A DNA stretch of 64,000 nt from Streptomyces sp. NBC_00273 (GCF_036178145.1 NZ_CP108067.1:7585001-7649000), one strand, 5' to 3'; shown: positions 21,299 to 31,567, counted from the stretch's first letter. A program made the numbers and translations. The notes: generated by a model not told the origin, from the letters alone.

Positions 21299-22123
21299 AT
21301 GTCACGCATAAGGGCCGCGGTGTTGGGTTCGCCCATCGAGCACTCGCTCTCACCGGTGCTGCACCGCGCCGCTTATCAGGAGCTCGGCCTCGACGACTGG
21401 TCGTACGACCGCTTCGAGATCGACGAGGCCGCGCTCCCGGAGTTCGTGGCAGGACTCGGCCCCGAGTGGGCCGGGCTGTCCCTGACCATGCCGCTCAAGC
21501 GGGCGATCATGCCGCTGCTGGACGGCATCAGTGACACGGCCGCCTCCGTCGAGGCGGTCAACACGGTCGTCCTCACCGAGGACGGCCGGCGCCTCGGCGA
21601 CAACACCGACATTCCCGGCATCGTCGCCGCGCTCCACGAGCGCGGCGTCGAAAAGGTGTCCTCCGCAGCCATCCTCGGCGCCGGCGCCACGGCCTCCTCG
21701 GCGCTCGCCGCGCTCTCGCGGATCTGCTCCGGCGAGGTCACGGCGTACGTCCGCTCGGCGGCCCGGGCGGACGAGATGCGGCAGTGGGGCGAGCGGCTCG
21801 GCGTGCCCGTACGCACGGCCGACTGGTCCGGGGCGGCCGAGGCGCTGTCCGCGCCCCTGGTGATCGCCACCACTCCGGCCGGTACGACCGACGCCCTGGC
21901 GGCGTCCGTACCCGAAGGGGCGGGCACCCTCTTCGACGTCCTCTACGACCCCTGGCCGACCGCGCTGGCCGCGGCCTGGTCGCGGCAGGGCGGCCAGGTC
22001 GTCGGCGGACTCGACCTCCTCGTCCACCAGGCCGTGCTCCAGGTCGAGCGGATGACGGGCCGGACCCCGGGTCCGCTCGCCGCCATGAGGGCCGCCGGAG
22101 AGCGGGCGCTCGCCGCCCGTTAG
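21299..22123 (+). CDS. aroE: Shikimate dehydrogenase
   Basis: The 274-residue protein reduces 3-dehydroshikimate to shikimate with NADPH. Visible are the substrate-binding N-terminus GSPIEHSLSPVLHRAAY, SLTMPLKRAI with the catalytic Lys, NTVVLTEDGRRLGDNTDIPG with the catalytic Asp, and the nucleotide loop GAGATASSALAAL at about residue 120. Length is normal. It is the first enzyme gene of a shikimate cluster whose other genes follow in the order aroC-aroK-aroB-aroQ, and it follows mltG closely, so part of its transcription may come from the alaS-mltG unit. Confidence 0.93.
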   Translation: MSRIRAAVLGSPIEHSLSPVLHRAAYQELGLDDWSYDRFEIDEAALPEFVAGLGPEWAGLSLTMPLKRAIMPLLDGISDTAASVEAVNTVVLTEDGRRLGDNTDIPGIVAALHERGVEKVSSAAILGAGATASSALAALSRICSGEVTAYVRSAARADEMRQWGERLGVPVRTADWSGAAEALSAPLVIATTPAGTTDALAASVPEGAGTLFDVLYDPWPTALAAAWSRQGGQVVGGLDLLVHQAVLQVERMTGRTPGPLAAMRAAGERALAAR

Positions 22124-22154
22124 GATTTCCGCCTGCGCATTCACAGGGGGCGGC

Positions 22155-22346
22155 ATGGACGGGAACAGCACGGACCTAGTACTCGCGTCGAAGTGGGACC
22201 TCCCCTTCGTCATCTTCAGCATGGTCAGGGTGGCGTTCGGCACCCTGCCCTTGTGGGCCAAGGCGCTCATCCTCGGACTCTTCGGTTCCGTCGTCCTCTG
22301 GTACGGGATCACCTGGCAGCGCGAGCGCGGCCGGCGGGCCCGCTGA
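22155..22346 (+). CDS. Small membrane protein in the aro operon
   Basis: The 63-residue protein has a hydrophilic N-terminus, a first hydrophobic stretch (LPFVIFSMVRVAFGTLPLW), a second (AKALILGLFGSVVLWYGITW) and a basic C-terminus (RERGRRAR), so one or two membrane helices. The ATG follows AGGGGGCGGC, an acceptable ribosome site. Position between aroE and aroC on the same strand suggests co-transcription, but I know no function for it. Confidence 0.65.
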   Translation: MDGNSTDLVLASKWDLPFVIFSMVRVAFGTLPLWAKALILGLFGSVVLWYGITWQRERGRRAR

Positions 22347-22478
22347 CGCCTCGGGCGTCCGATAGCTGGACCGGGGCCCGATAAACCCCTCCGGACGTGG
22401 GAGGATCGGGTGAGGCGGGTCCGGGCCGCGCACCCGATCGCGCCGTCGCTGTACCAGGCGCGAGCATGAGGAGCATCG

Positions 22479-23663
22479 TTGAGCAGGTTGCGTTGGCTGA
22501 CCGCAGGAGAGTCGCACGGACCGGCACTGGTCGCGACGCTGGAGGGCCTTCCCGCCGGCGTCCCGGTCACCACCGAGCTGGTGGCCGATCACCTGGCCCG
22601 GCGCCGACTCGGCTATGGCCGCGGTGCCCGGATGAAGTTCGAGCAGGACGAGATCACCTTCCTCGGCGGCGTCCGCCACGGCCTGTCCCAGGGCTCCCCG
22701 ATCGCGGTCATGATCGGCAACACCGAGTGGCCCAAGTGGGAGACCGTCATGTCGGCCGACCCGGTCGACCCCTCGCTGCTCAAGGACACCGGCCGCAACG
22801 CGCCGCTGACCCGTCCGCGTCCCGGCCACGCCGACCTCGCGGGCATGCAGAAGTACGGCTTCGACGAGGCCCGGCCGATCCTGGAGCGCGCCAGCGCCCG
22901 TGAGACCGCCGCCCGCGTCGCCCTCGGCGCCGTCGCCCGTTCCTTCATCAAGGAGGTCGCGGGCATCGAGATCGTCTCCCACGTGGTCGAGCTGGCCGCG
23001 GCCAAGGCCCCGTACGGAGTCCTCCCGACCCCCGCCGACGTCGACAAGCTCGACGCCGACCCGGTGCGCTGCCTGGACGCCGACGCCAGCAAGGCGATGG
23101 TCGCGGAGATCGACCAGGCCCACAAGGACGGCGACACCCTCGGCGGCGTCGTCGAGGTCCTCGCCTACGGCGTCCCGGTCGGCCTCGGCTCGCACGTCCA
23201 CTGGGACCGCCGGCTCGACGCGCGCCTCGCCGCCGCCCTCATGGGCATCCAGGCCATCAAGGGCGTCGAGGTCGGCGACGGCTTCGAGCTCGCCCGCGTG
23301 CCCGGCTCGAAGGCGCACGACGAGATCGTCTCCACGCCCGAGGGCATCAAGCGCACCTCCGGCCGCTCCGGCGGCACCGAGGGGGGACTGACCACCGGCG
23401 AACTGCTGCGCGTCCGCGCCGCGATGAAGCCCATCGCGACCGTCCCGCGCGCGCTGGCGACCGTCGACGTGGCCACCGGCGAGGCGGCCGTGGCCCACCA
23501 CCAGCGCTCCGACGTGTGTGCCGTGCCGGCCGCCGGCATCGTCGCCGAGGCGATGGTCGCCCTCGTGCTGGCCGACGCCGTCGTCGAGAAGTTCGGCGGC
23601 GACTCGGTCCCCGAGACCCGTCGCAACGTCCAGTCCTACCTCGACAACCTGCAGATCCGGTGA
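22479..23663 (+). CDS. aroC: Chorismate synthase
   Basis: The 394-residue protein converts EPSP to chorismate using reduced FMN. The N-terminus [20 protein letters not shown] is the first family signature; [20 protein letters not shown] and the [15 protein letters not shown] region with its active-site His are present, as is the C-terminal [19 protein letters not shown] at 22479, ten bases after GAGGAG, starts exactly at the conserved [14 protein letters not shown]. Its stop overlaps the aroK GTG (GTGA). Confidence 0.95.
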   Translation: MSRLRWLTAGESHGPALVATLEGLPAGVPVTTELVADHLARRRLGYGRGARMKFEQDEITFLGGVRHGLSQGSPIAVMIGNTEWPKWETVMSADPVDPSLLKDTGRNAPLTRPRPGHADLAGMQKYGFDEARPILERASARETAARVALGAVARSFIKEVAGIEIVSHVVELAAAKAPYGVLPTPADVDKLDADPVRCLDADASKAMVAEIDQAHKDGDTLGGVVEVLAYGVPVGLGSHVHWDRRLDARLAAALMGIQAIKGVEVGDGFELARVPGSKAHDEIVSTPEGIKRTSGRSGGTEGGLTTGELLRVRAAMKPIATVPRALATVDVATGEAAVAHHQRSDVCAVPAAGIVAEAMVALVLADAVVEKFGGDSVPETRRNVQSYLDNLQIR

Positions 23664-24178
23664 CGGCCGGACCGCTCGTCGTCCTCGTCGGGCCCATGGG
23701 GTCCGGCAAGTCCACGGTGGGGGCGCTGCTCGCCGAGCGGCTCGGCGTCCCCTACCGGGACACCGATGCCGACATCGTCGCGGCCCAGGGCCGGGAGATC
23801 TCCGACATCTTCGTCGACGAGGGCGAGCCGTACTTCCGCGAGCTGGAGCGGCAGGCGGTCGCCGCCGCCGTCGCCGGGCACACCGGAGTCCTCGCCCTCG
23901 GCGGCGGCGCCGTCCTCGACGAGGGCACCCGCGGGCTGCTGGCCGGCCTGCCCGTCGCCTATCTCTCGATGGACGTCGAGGAAGCCGTACGGCGCGTGGG
24001 CCTCGGCGCCGCCCGCCCGCTGCTCGCCGTCAACCCGCGCCGCCAGTGGCGCGAGCTGATGGACGCCCGGCGCCCCCTGTACACCGAAGTCGCGCGCGTC
24101 GTGGTGGCCACCGACGACCGCACCCCCGAAGAGGTCGCCCAGGCGGTCCTCGACGCTCTGGAGTTGAAGGACGTATGA
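23660..24178 (+). CDS. aroK: Shikimate kinase
   Basis: The 172-residue protein phosphorylates shikimate with ATP. The Walker [12 protein letters not shown] lies at about residues 11-21, the shikimate-binding Asp in [13 protein letters not shown] and the Arg in [12 protein letters not shown] follow, and [11 protein letters not shown] is the glycine-rich substrate loop. The GTG at 23660 overlaps the aroC stop by 4 bases; the longer frame from 23516 is only read-through within aroC. The end overlaps the aroB start (ATGA). Confidence 0.94.
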   Translation: MTAGPLVVLVGPMGSGKSTVGALLAERLGVPYRDTDADIVAAQGREISDIFVDEGEPYFRELERQAVAAAVAGHTGVLALGGGAVLDEGTRGLLAGLPVAYLSMDVEEAVRRVGLGAARPLLAVNPRRQWRELMDARRPLYTEVARVVVATDDRTPEEVAQAVLDALELKDV

Positions 24179-25266
24179 CAGACCAGGTGACGCGGATCCA
24201 GGTCGGCGCGACCGCCGGACACGACGCGTACGACGTGCTCGTCGGGCGCCAGCTGCTCGGCGAGCTCGGCTCCCTGATCGGTACGAAGGCCCAGCGGGTC
24301 GCCGTGATCCACCCCGAGGCGCTGGCCTCGACCGGAGAGGCGCTGCGCGACGACCTGGCCGAGCAGGGCTACGAGGCGGTCGCCATCCAGGTGCCGAACG
24401 CCGAGGAGGCCAAGACGATCGAGGTCGCGGCCTACTGCTGGAAGGCGCTGGGGCAGTCCGGCTTCACCCGCACCGACGTGATCGTCGGCGTCGGCGGGGG
24501 AGCCACCACCGACCTCGCGGGCTTCGTCGCGGCCAGCTGGCTGCGCGGGGTGCGCTGGGTCGCCGTGCCGACCACCGTCCTCGCGATGGTGGACGCGGCG
24601 GTCGGTGGCAAGACCGGCATCAACACCGCCGAGGGCAAGAACCTGGTGGGAGCCTTCCACCCGCCGGCCGGTGTGCTCTGCGACCTGGCGGCACTGGACT
24701 CGCTGCCGGTCAACGACTACGTCAGCGGCCTCGCCGAGATCATCAAGGCCGGCTTCATCTCCGACCCGGTGATCCTCGACCTGATCGAGGAGGACCCGGC
24801 GGCGGCGCGCACGCCCGAGGGCCCGCACACCGCCGAGCTCATCGTGCGCTCTATCCAGGTCAAGGCCGACGTGGTCTCCAGCGACCTCAAGGAGTCGGGG
24901 CTGCGCGAGATCCTCAACTACGGCCACACCCTCGCGCACGCCATCGAGAAGAACGAGCGCTACAAGTGGCGGCACGGCGCGGCCGTGTCCGTCGGCATGG
25001 TCTTCGCCGCCGAGCTCGGCCGGCTCGCGGGCCGTCTCGACGACGCGACGGCCGACCGGCACAAGGCGGTGCTCGCCTCGGTCGGGCTGCCGTTGACCTA
25101 CCGCGGCGACCAGTGGTCCAAGCTGCTCCAGACCATGCAGGTCGACAAGAAGTCCCGCGGCAACCTGCTGCGCTTCATCGTCCTGGACGGGCTGGCCAAG
25201 CCGACCGTCCTGGAGGGGCCCGACCCGGCGCACCTGGTCGCCGCCTACGGCGAGGTGTCGGCGTGA
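24175..25266 (+). CDS. aroB: 3-Dehydroquinate synthase
   Basis: The 363-residue protein catalyses the NAD- and metal-dependent cyclisation of DAHP to 3-dehydroquinate. The NAD-binding [18 protein letters not shown] region, the conserved [23 protein letters not shown] with substrate-binding Lys, and metal-binding residues (GLAEIIKAG Glu; HTLAHAIEK His; HGAAVSVGM His) are all present. The ATG at 24175 overlaps the aroK stop, and its own stop overlaps aroQ, so aroC-aroK-aroB-aroQ are translated as one coupled chain. Confidence 0.95.
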   Translation: MTDQVTRIQVGATAGHDAYDVLVGRQLLGELGSLIGTKAQRVAVIHPEALASTGEALRDDLAEQGYEAVAIQVPNAEEAKTIEVAAYCWKALGQSGFTRTDVIVGVGGGATTDLAGFVAASWLRGVRWVAVPTTVLAMVDAAVGGKTGINTAEGKNLVGAFHPPAGVLCDLAALDSLPVNDYVSGLAEIIKAGFISDPVILDLIEEDPAAARTPEGPHTAELIVRSIQVKADVVSSDLKESGLREILNYGHTLAHAIEKNERYKWRHGAAVSVGMVFAAELGRLAGRLDDATADRHKAVLASVGLPLTYRGDQWSKLLQTMQVDKKSRGNLLRFIVLDGLAKPTVLEGPDPAHLVAAYGEVSA

Positions 25267-25703
25267 GCCGCCCCGTCCTCGTGCTGAACGGCCCGAACCT
25301 GGGCCGGCTCGGCTCGCGCGAGCCCGACGTGTACGGGGCCACCTCGTACGCGGGACTGGTGGAGAGCTGCCGGTCGCTGGGCGAGGAGCTCGGCTTCGAC
25401 GTCGAGGTCCGCGAGACCAACGACGAGGGCGAGCTGATCCGCTGGCTGCACGAGGCGGCGGACGGGAAGATCCCCGTGGTCATCAACCCGGGGGCCTTCA
25501 CCCACTACTCGTACGGCATGCGGGACGCGGCCGCGCAGCGCACGGCGCCGCTGATCGAGGTGCACATCTCGAACCCGTACGCCCGCGAGGAGTTCCGTCA
25601 CACCTCGGTCATCGCGGCCGTGGCGACCGGAACGGTGGCGGGCTTCGGCATCGGTTCGTACCGGCTGGCGCTGCGCGCACTGGCGGACGAGATCTCCGCC
25701 TGA
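25263..25703 (+). CDS. aroQ: 3-Dehydroquinate dehydratase, type II
   Basis: The 146-residue small type II dehydroquinase removes water from 3-dehydroquinate. Family motifs are [19 protein letters not shown] with the catalytic Tyr of the flexible loop, [32 protein letters not shown] and the His of [15 protein letters not shown]. The GTG at 25263 overlaps the aroB stop; the longer frame seen upstream lies inside aroB. It is the last gene of the aro cluster; 92 bases follow before the next gene. Confidence 0.94.
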   Translation: MSRPVLVLNGPNLGRLGSREPDVYGATSYAGLVESCRSLGEELGFDVEVRETNDEGELIRWLHEAADGKIPVVINPGAFTHYSYGMRDAAAQRTAPLIEVHISNPYAREEFRHTSVIAAVATGTVAGFGIGSYRLALRALADEISA

Positions 25704-25795
25704 CACCCTGCCTGACGGTGCTGGTGGACGGCCGGGCCCCGGCAGTCATATAACGTTCTCGCATCAGTCGCCGGAACGAGACGGAGTGGCAGCGG

Positions 25796-26605
25796 ATGCA
25801 GCACGGAGTGGGGGGCGGGGGCGCGGGCTGGGGACAGCCGGGACCGCGTCCGTCGGCGCCCCCGCAGCCGCCGATACCGCCGGCGCACGGCTGGCCGGGT
25901 TCGCCCCCGCCGCAGTCTCCGCCCCAGCCGCCCCACCAGCCCCATCAGCCGCCTCACCAGCACCATCAGTCGCAGTCGGTGCCCGCCGTGCCGGAGGCCA
26001 CCGGGCACATCCCGCTGCCTCCCGCAGTGCCGGGCACCGGCGGGGCCGTCCTCGCGGTCCTGCTGATCGGCCCGGCCGGCGCCGGTAAGACCACCGTCGC
26101 CCGGCACTGGGCCAGCACCCGGCCCGTGCCGACCGCCCACGTCAGCCTGGACGACGTCCGCGAGTGGGTCTGCTCCGGCTTCGCGGACCCCCAGGCGGGC
26201 TGGAACGAGCACTCCGAGGCCCAGTACCGGCTCGCCCGCCGCACCTGCGGCTTCGCCGCCCGCAACTACCTGGCGAACGGCATCTCCTGCATCCTGGACG
26301 ACGCAGTCTTCCCGGACCGGCCCGTGGTCGGACTGGGCGGCTGGAAGCGGCACGTGGGCCCCACGCTGCTGCCCGTGGTGCTGCTGCCCGGCCTGGAGAT
26401 CGTCCTGGAGCGCAACGCGGCCCGTTCCGGCAACCGCCGGCTCTCCGACGAGGAAGTCGCGCGGATCCACGGCAGGATGGCCGGCTGGTACGGCTCCGGG
26501 CTGCCGATCATCGACAACTCCCACTTGGACGTCGAGGGCACCGCCCGCGCCCTCGACGAGGCCTTGGCCCGCGCCCTCTCGGCCCCCGGCGGCCGGCCCG
26601 GATAG
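25796..26605 (+). CDS. P-loop kinase-like ATPase with Pro/Gln/His-rich N-terminus
   Basis: The 269-residue protein has a low-complexity N-terminal ~80 residues rich in Pro, Gln and His, then a P-loop domain with Walker A LLIGPAGAGKTTVARHW at about residue 92. It continues with VSLDDVREWVCSG, a helical ARRTCGFAARNYLANG and the Walker-B-like ISCILDDAVFPD. The architecture is that of zeta-toxin/chloramphenicol phosphotransferase-like or polynucleotide-kinase-like small kinases, but the substrate is unknown. It starts 92 bases after aroQ with its own ATG (AGTGGCAGCGG upstream). Confidence 0.7.
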   Translation: MQHGVGGGGAGWGQPGPRPSAPPQPPIPPAHGWPGSPPPQSPPQPPHQPHQPPHQHHQSQSVPAVPEATGHIPLPPAVPGTGGAVLAVLLIGPAGAGKTTVARHWASTRPVPTAHVSLDDVREWVCSGFADPQAGWNEHSEAQYRLARRTCGFAARNYLANGISCILDDAVFPDRPVVGLGGWKRHVGPTLLPVVLLPGLEIVLERNAARSGNRRLSDEEVARIHGRMAGWYGSGLPIIDNSHLDVEGTARALDEALARALSAPGGRPG

Positions 26606-26610
26606 CAGGG

Positions 26611-26654
26611 GGCGTCCCCTCGGCGTCCCCTCCGCGTCCCCTCGGCGTCCCCTC
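26611..26654. repeat. Short tandem repeat, 11-bp unit, four copies
   Basis: Four head-to-tail copies of GGCGTCCCCTC (the third reads CGCGTCCCCTC) begin five bases after the P-loop gene stop. The unit length is near one helical turn. It may vary in copy number between strains. Confidence 0.85.
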
Positions 26655-26742
26655 GGGCGCCTCGTGCCGATCAGGCCGGCCCCGGGCCCGTCCGGACGCG
26701 CTCGCCGGGCCGGATCGGCGGTGCGCTCGTACGCTCGAAGAC

Positions 26743-27849
26743 ATGTCAGACGTGTACGCCGCCCGCCGGGACCTGCTTCGCGACCGATGTGCCGCCGCGG
26801 GGAGCGCCGCTGCACTGATCACGCGTCCGGCGAACGTCCGCTACCTCTCCGGGGCGTCCCCGCTCGATGCGGTGCTGCTCGTCGGCCCCACCGAAGACAT
26901 GCTGTTCTGCGCCGGCGCACCCACCGGCGAAGCCGACGAGGGCCGCCTCGACGAGCACCTGGACGTGACGGTCCTGGGCAGCCCGGGCGGTGACCCGGCC
27001 GTCGCGGCCGCCGACCTGGTCGCCTCCTTGCGGGCCGATTCGCTCGCGGTGGAGGAACACCACCTCACCGTCGGGCGCCACCGGGCCCTGCGCTCCGTCG
27101 CGCCCAAACTGCGCCTCTCGGACCTCGGCACCGCCGTGGAGCAGCAGCGCCTCGTCAAGGACGAGGAGGAGATCGCCTGCCTGCGGATCGCCGCCGAGAT
27201 CGCCGACCAGGCCCTCGGGGAGCTGCTGGAGTCCATCCTCGTCGGGCGCACCGAGCGGCACCTCGCGCTGGAACTGGAGCGGCGGCTCGTCGACCACGGG
27301 GCGGACGGCCCCGCCTTCCCGACCTCCGTCGGCACCGGCCCGCACTCCGGCCGCTCCCGGCACCGGCCCTCCGACCGCAGGGTGGAGGAGGGCGACTTCC
27401 TCACGGTCTGTCTGGGCGCCAACTACCGCGGCTACCGGTGCGAGATCGGGCGGACCTTCGTGATCGGCACCAGCCCGGCCGACTGGCAGATCGAGCTGTA
27501 CGACCTCGTCTTCACCGCCCAGCGGGCCGGGCGCGAGGCCCTGTTGCCCGGAGCCGCGTACCGGGACGTGGACCATGCCGCACGCTCCGTCCTGGACTCC
27601 GCGGGCCACTCGGAAGCCCTCGCTCCGTGGACCGGACACGGCGTGGGCCTCGAAATCGACGAGGACCCGCAGCTTGCACCTACGGCAATGGGTAAACTGG
27701 ACGCTTGCGTGCCGGTCACCGTCGAACCGGGGGTTCACCTCCCGGGCCGGGGAGGTGTCCGGATCGATGACACGCTCGTCGTGCGCCCCGAGGCGGACGG
27801 CGGTCCCGAGCTACTCACCATTACGACCAAGGAGCTGCTCGCGCTCTAG
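26743..27849 (+). CDS. M24 family (Xaa-Pro peptidase-like) protein with altered metal ligands
   Basis: The 368-residue protein begins [16 protein letters not shown] and has the creatinase/prolidase N-terminal domain, then the pita-bread domain from about residue 150. Compared with canonical M24 ligands Asp-Asp-His-Glu-Glu, three are changed: [10 protein letters not shown] has Cys for the first Asp, YRCEIGRTF has Glu for the second, and [10 protein letters not shown] has Asp for the last Glu. GHGVGLEI (His) and TVEPGVHL (Glu) are intact. It may use a different metal or lack peptidase activity. The gene precedes efp, as prolidase genes do in many bacteria. Confidence 0.8.
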   Translation: MSDVYAARRDLLRDRCAAAGSAAALITRPANVRYLSGASPLDAVLLVGPTEDMLFCAGAPTGEADEGRLDEHLDVTVLGSPGGDPAVAAADLVASLRADSLAVEEHHLTVGRHRALRSVAPKLRLSDLGTAVEQQRLVKDEEEIACLRIAAEIADQALGELLESILVGRTERHLALELERRLVDHGADGPAFPTSVGTGPHSGRSRHRPSDRRVEEGDFLTVCLGANYRGYRCEIGRTFVIGTSPADWQIELYDLVFTAQRAGREALLPGAAYRDVDHAARSVLDSAGHSEALAPWTGHGVGLEIDEDPQLAPTAMGKLDACVPVTVEPGVHLPGRGGVRIDDTLVVRPEADGGPELLTITTKELLAL

Positions 27850-27908
27850 CCGGCTCTGCCGGTCCGTGCGCGCACCCGTGGTCTTCCAGTGCAGGAGATT
27901 CCGCAACC

Positions 27909-28475
27909 GTGGCTTCCACGAACGACCTCAAGAACGGCATGGTGCTCAAGCTCGACGGTGACCAGCTCTGGTCCGTCGTCGAGTTCCAGCACGTCAAGCC
28001 CGGCAAGGGCCCGGCCTTCGTGCGCACCAAGCTCAAGCACGTGCTCTCCGGCAAGGTCGTCGACAAGACGTTCAACGCCGGCACGAAGGTCGAGACGGCC
28101 ACCATCGACCGCCGTGACATGCAGTTCTCTTACATGGACGGCGAGTACTTCGTCTTCATGGACATGACCACCTTCGACCAGCTGATGGTGGACAAGAAGG
28201 CTGTCGGCGACGCCGCCAACTTCCTGATCGAGGGCTTCACCGCCTCCGTCGCCCAGCACGAGGGCGAGGTGCTCTACGTCGAGCTCCCGGCCGCGGTCGA
28301 GCTCAAGATCGAGCACACCGACCCGGGCGTCCAGGGCGACCGCTCCACCGGTGGCACCAAGCCCGCCACCCTGGAGACCGGCTACGAGATCCAGGTCCCG
28401 CTCTTCGTCACCACCGGTGAGACGGTCAAGGTCGACACCCGCACCAGCGACTACCTCGGCCGGAAGAGCAACTAA
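27909..28475 (+). CDS. efp: Elongation factor P
   Basis: The 188-residue three-domain beta-barrel protein relieves ribosome stalling at polyproline runs. The N-terminal KOW-like domain has [20 protein letters not shown] and the loop [14 protein letters not shown] that carries the conserved Lys in the bacterial family; the central OB domain has [12 protein letters not shown] and the C-terminal domain ends [15 protein letters not shown]. Streptomyces has many proline-rich proteins (several in this window), consistent with need for EF-P. The GTG at 27909 starts MASTND. nusB follows after 3 bases. Confidence 0.95.
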   Translation: MASTNDLKNGMVLKLDGDQLWSVVEFQHVKPGKGPAFVRTKLKHVLSGKVVDKTFNAGTKVETATIDRRDMQFSYMDGEYFVFMDMTTFDQLMVDKKAVGDAANFLIEGFTASVAQHEGEVLYVELPAAVELKIEHTDPGVQGDRSTGGTKPATLETGYEIQVPLFVTTGETVKVDTRTSDYLGRKSN

Positions 28476-28478
28476 CCC

Positions 28479-28913
28479 GTGGCTGCTCGGAGCAATGCGC
28501 GCAAGCGCGCCTTCCAGATCCTCTTCGAGGCCGACCAGCGCGGGGTGCCCGTACGCGAGGTCCTCGCGGACTGGATCCGCCACGCGCGGTCGGACGACCG
28601 GCAGCCGCCGGTCAGCGCCTTCACGATGGATCTCGTCGAGGGTTACGCCGACAAGGTGAACCGCATCGACGATCTGATCATCACCTACGCCGTGGACTGG
28701 GACCTCGACCGCATGCCGGTCGCCGACCGGAACATCCTGCGGCTCGGTGCCTACGAGCTGATCTGGGTGGACGACACCCCGGACGCCGTGGCCATCGACG
28801 AGGCCGTCCAGCTGGCCAAGGAGTTCTCGACGGACGAGTCCCCCTCGTTCGTGAACGGGCTGCTGGCCCGCTTCAAGGACTTGAAGCCGAGCCTGCGGCG
28901 CAGCGAGAGCTGA
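28479..28913 (+). CDS. nusB: Transcription antitermination protein NusB
   Basis: The 144-residue all-helical protein binds boxA RNA with S10 and supports rRNA antitermination. Family features are ARSNARKRAFQILFEADQRG at the N-terminus, the central DRMPVADRNILRLGAYEL and the C-terminal DDTPDAVAIDEAVQLAKEF then SPSFVNGLLARF. The GTG at 28479 lies 3 bases after the efp stop, making efp-nusB an operon, which ends in the hairpin at 28940-28983. Confidence 0.94.
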   Translation: MAARSNARKRAFQILFEADQRGVPVREVLADWIRHARSDDRQPPVSAFTMDLVEGYADKVNRIDDLIITYAVDWDLDRMPVADRNILRLGAYELIWVDDTPDAVAIDEAVQLAKEFSTDESPSFVNGLLARFKDLKPSLRRSES

Positions 28914-28939
28914 CCGCACGGACCGGCGCCGGCACCGCC

Positions 28940-28983
28940 ATACGGAAGGGCCCGCAACGCACGCGTTGCGGGCCCTTCCGTAT
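28940..28983 (+). terminator. Hairpin terminator after nusB
   Basis: A perfect 21-bp inverted repeat, with left arm from 28940 (ATACGGAAGGGCCCGCAACG...) and right arm 28963-28983, and a minimal 2-base gap. It is the first of two tandem hairpins between convergent nusB and bldD. Confidence 0.88.
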
Positions 28984-29010
28984 GGGGCGGGGGGTGCGGG
29001 AACGCAAAAA

Positions 29011-29052
29011 CCGGTGGGCGCCGGACCCCCGCAAGGGTCCGGCGCCCACCGG
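29011..29052 (-). terminator. Hairpin terminator after bldD
   Basis: An 18-bp perfect stem (CCGGTGGGCGCCGGACCC at 29011-29028 and its complement at 29035-29052), with T-rich flanks on the bldD side (AAAAA at 29006-29010 reads TTTTT on the minus strand). It fits termination of bldD. Confidence 0.88.
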
Positions 29053-29083
29053 TAAACGTTTCTGCTGGTCCCGAGCCCGGGAC

Positions 29084-29584
29084 TCAGAGCTCCTCGTGCG
29101 CCACTGCGCGACGGGCGTCCGCGTCCAGCACGCCCCAGCTGATCAGCTGCTCGGTCAGGACCGAGGGGGACTGGTCGTAGATCACGGCCAGGGTGCGCAG
29201 GTCGTCCTGGCGGATCGACAGCACCTTGCCGTTGTAGTCGCCCCGCTGGCTCTGGATCGTCGCCGCGTAACGCTGGAGCGGGCCGGCCTTCTCGGCGGGG
29301 ACGCCCGCCAGGCGCTCCAGGTCGAGACGCAGCTTCGGCGGCGGCTCGGCAGCCCCGCCGGGAGTCGTACCCGGCAGCAGCTCCTGCACCGGAACCCCGT
29401 AGAAGTCCGCCAGCTCGGCAAGACGCTGGACGGTCACGGCGCGGTCCCCGCGCTCGTAAGAACCGACCACCACGGCCTTCCACCGACCCTGGGACTTCTC
29501 CTCGACACCGTGGAGGGAAAGGCCCTGCTGGGTGCGGATGGCGCGGAGCTTGGCCCCGAGCTGTTTGGCGTATTCGCTGGACAT
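29084..29584 (-). CDS. bldD: Developmental master regulator BldD
   Basis: The 166-residue protein represses sporulation genes during vegetative growth when bound to c-di-GMP. The N-terminal helix-turn-helix domain (QLGAKLRAIRTQQGLSLHGV to residue ~70) is followed by the C-terminal c-di-GMP domain. The bipartite ligand motif RGD (114-116) and RQDD (125-128) is intact. I chose ATG 29584 (MSSEYAKQLG) because it matches the known BldD start; a 13-codon upstream extension is spurious. A consensus BldD box at 29686-29700, about 100 bp upstream, supports autorepression. Confidence 0.97.
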   Translation of the reverse strand: MSSEYAKQLGAKLRAIRTQQGLSLHGVEEKSQGRWKAVVVGSYERGDRAVTVQRLAELADFYGVPVQELLPGTTPGGAAEPPPKLRLDLERLAGVPAEKAGPLQRYAATIQSQRGDYNGKVLSIRQDDLRTLAVIYDQSPSVLTEQLISWGVLDADARRAVAHEEL

Positions 29585-29627
29585 AACGCTCCCGGACGCT
29601 GTGACGCTGTGGCTGATGAACACTGCG

Positions 29628-29649
29628 ACTACGTAACTACGTAACTACG
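29628..29649. repeat. 8-bp tandem repeat upstream of bldD
   Basis: Almost three copies of ACTACGTA lie 44-65 bases upstream of the bldD start, inside the probable promoter or leader. Function unknown. Confidence 0.75.
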
Positions 29650-29685
29650 TGCGGCTCGGCCGCGCGGCTGGTAACTCACTGTGAG

Positions 29686-29700
29686 GTTACGCAGCGTTAC
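29686..29700. promoter_or_regulatory. BldD box
   Basis: GTTACGCAGCGTTAC fits the 15-bp BldD pseudo-palindrome NTNACNC(A/T)GNGTNAN at every specified position. It is located about 100 bp upstream of the bldD start, where autoregulation is known in Streptomyces. Confidence 0.85.
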
Positions 29701-29836
29701 TTGGATGCGTCAAGCCGAATGGTCTTCGTCGCCCCCCGGGGGGTCCGTTCCAGCAGCTCTGTGAGAGCCATTCCGTAGTGGCCCGGTCCGAGTCACCGGC
29801 CTCTCCCTGGTACCGTGTGAGGCGTACATCAGACGT

Positions 29837-30455
<619 letters not shown>

Positions 30456-30572
30456 ACCGTCCGAGTGACGGGCCCCGACCGGGCCCGCGCCGAGGCCTGC
30501 CCTGCCCCGCCCTGACCGCTCGCACCTCCGCCCGTCAGTCCGCCTGCCCTCCCGACCTACGGAGCCATCCAG

Positions 30573-31565
30573 ATGAAGCGCCACCTCATCTCGGCCGCCG
30601 ACCTCACGCGCGACGACGCCGTCCTGATCCTCGACACCGCCGAGGAGATGGCCCGTGTCGCGGACCGGCCGATCAAGAAGCTGCCCACCCTGCGCGGCCT
30701 CACCGTCGTCAACCTCTTCTTCGAGGACTCGACCCGCACCCGGATCTCCTTCGAGGCGGCCGCCAAGCGGCTCTCGGCCGACGTCATCAACTTCTCCGCG
30801 AAGGGTTCGTCCGTTTCCAAGGGCGAATCCCTGAAGGACACCGCGCTGACCCTGGAGGCCATGGGCGCCGACGCGGTCGTCATCCGCCACCACGCCTCCG
30901 GCGCCCCCTACCGGCTCGCGACCTCCGGCTGGATCGACTCCGCCGTCGTCAACGCCGGCGACGGCACCCACGAGCACCCCACCCAGGCCCTGCTGGACGC
31001 CTTCACCATGCGCCGCCGCCTGGTCGGCCGCGACGCCGGCCTCGGCAAGGACCTGAACGGCCGCCGGATCACCATCGTCGGCGACGTCCTGCACAGCCGC
31101 GTGGCCCGCTCCAACGTCCACCTGCTGCACACCCTCGGCGCCGAGGTCACCCTGGTGGCCCCGCCCACCCTCGTCCCGATCGGCGTCGAGACCTGGCCCT
31201 GCGAGGTCTCGTACAACCTCGACGACGTGCTGCCGAAGTCCGATGCGGTGATGATGCTGCGTGTGCAGCGCGAACGCATGAACGCCGCCTTCTTCCCGAC
31301 CGAGCGCGAGTACTCCCGCCGGTACGGGCTCGACGGCGACCGCATGGCGAAGATGCCCGAGCACGCCATCGTGATGCACCCCGGCCCGATGAACCGCGGC
31401 ATGGAGATCACCGCCCAGGTCGCGGACTCCGACCGCTGCACGGCCGTCGAGCAGGTCGCCAACGGCGTCTCCACCCGGATGGCCGTCCTGTACCTGCTGC
31501 TCGGAGGCTCCGAGCCCGCCGTCACCACCACTTCCGCCGCCACGCGTACCGAGGAGAGCAAGTAA
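30573..31565 (+). CDS. pyrB: Aspartate carbamoyltransferase catalytic subunit
   Basis: The 330-residue protein condenses carbamoyl phosphate and aspartate. The carbamoyl-phosphate loop [19 protein letters not shown] at about residues 50-68, [14 protein letters not shown], the aspartate-site region [20 protein letters not shown] and the C-terminal [12 protein letters not shown] are intact. No pyrI follows, as is usual in Gram-positives, where ATCase is regulated by expression or forms a complex with PyrC. It starts 117 bases after pyrR; that gap contains a small CGGGCCC/GGGCCCG hairpin (30469-30487). Confidence 0.95.
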   Translation: MKRHLISAADLTRDDAVLILDTAEEMARVADRPIKKLPTLRGLTVVNLFFEDSTRTRISFEAAAKRLSADVINFSAKGSSVSKGESLKDTALTLEAMGADAVVIRHHASGAPYRLATSGWIDSAVVNAGDGTHEHPTQALLDAFTMRRRLVGRDAGLGKDLNGRRITIVGDVLHSRVARSNVHLLHTLGAEVTLVAPPTLVPIGVETWPCEVSYNLDDVLPKSDAVMMLRVQRERMNAAFFPTEREYSRRYGLDGDRMAKMPEHAIVMHPGPMNRGMEITAQVADSDRCTAVEQVANGVSTRMAVLYLLLGGSEPAVTTTSAATRTEESK

Positions 31566-31567
31566 CC

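Noticed and set aside
26611..26654. CRISPR-like repeats
   Set aside because: Copies are 11 bp and directly abutting with no spacers; a simple tandem repeat.
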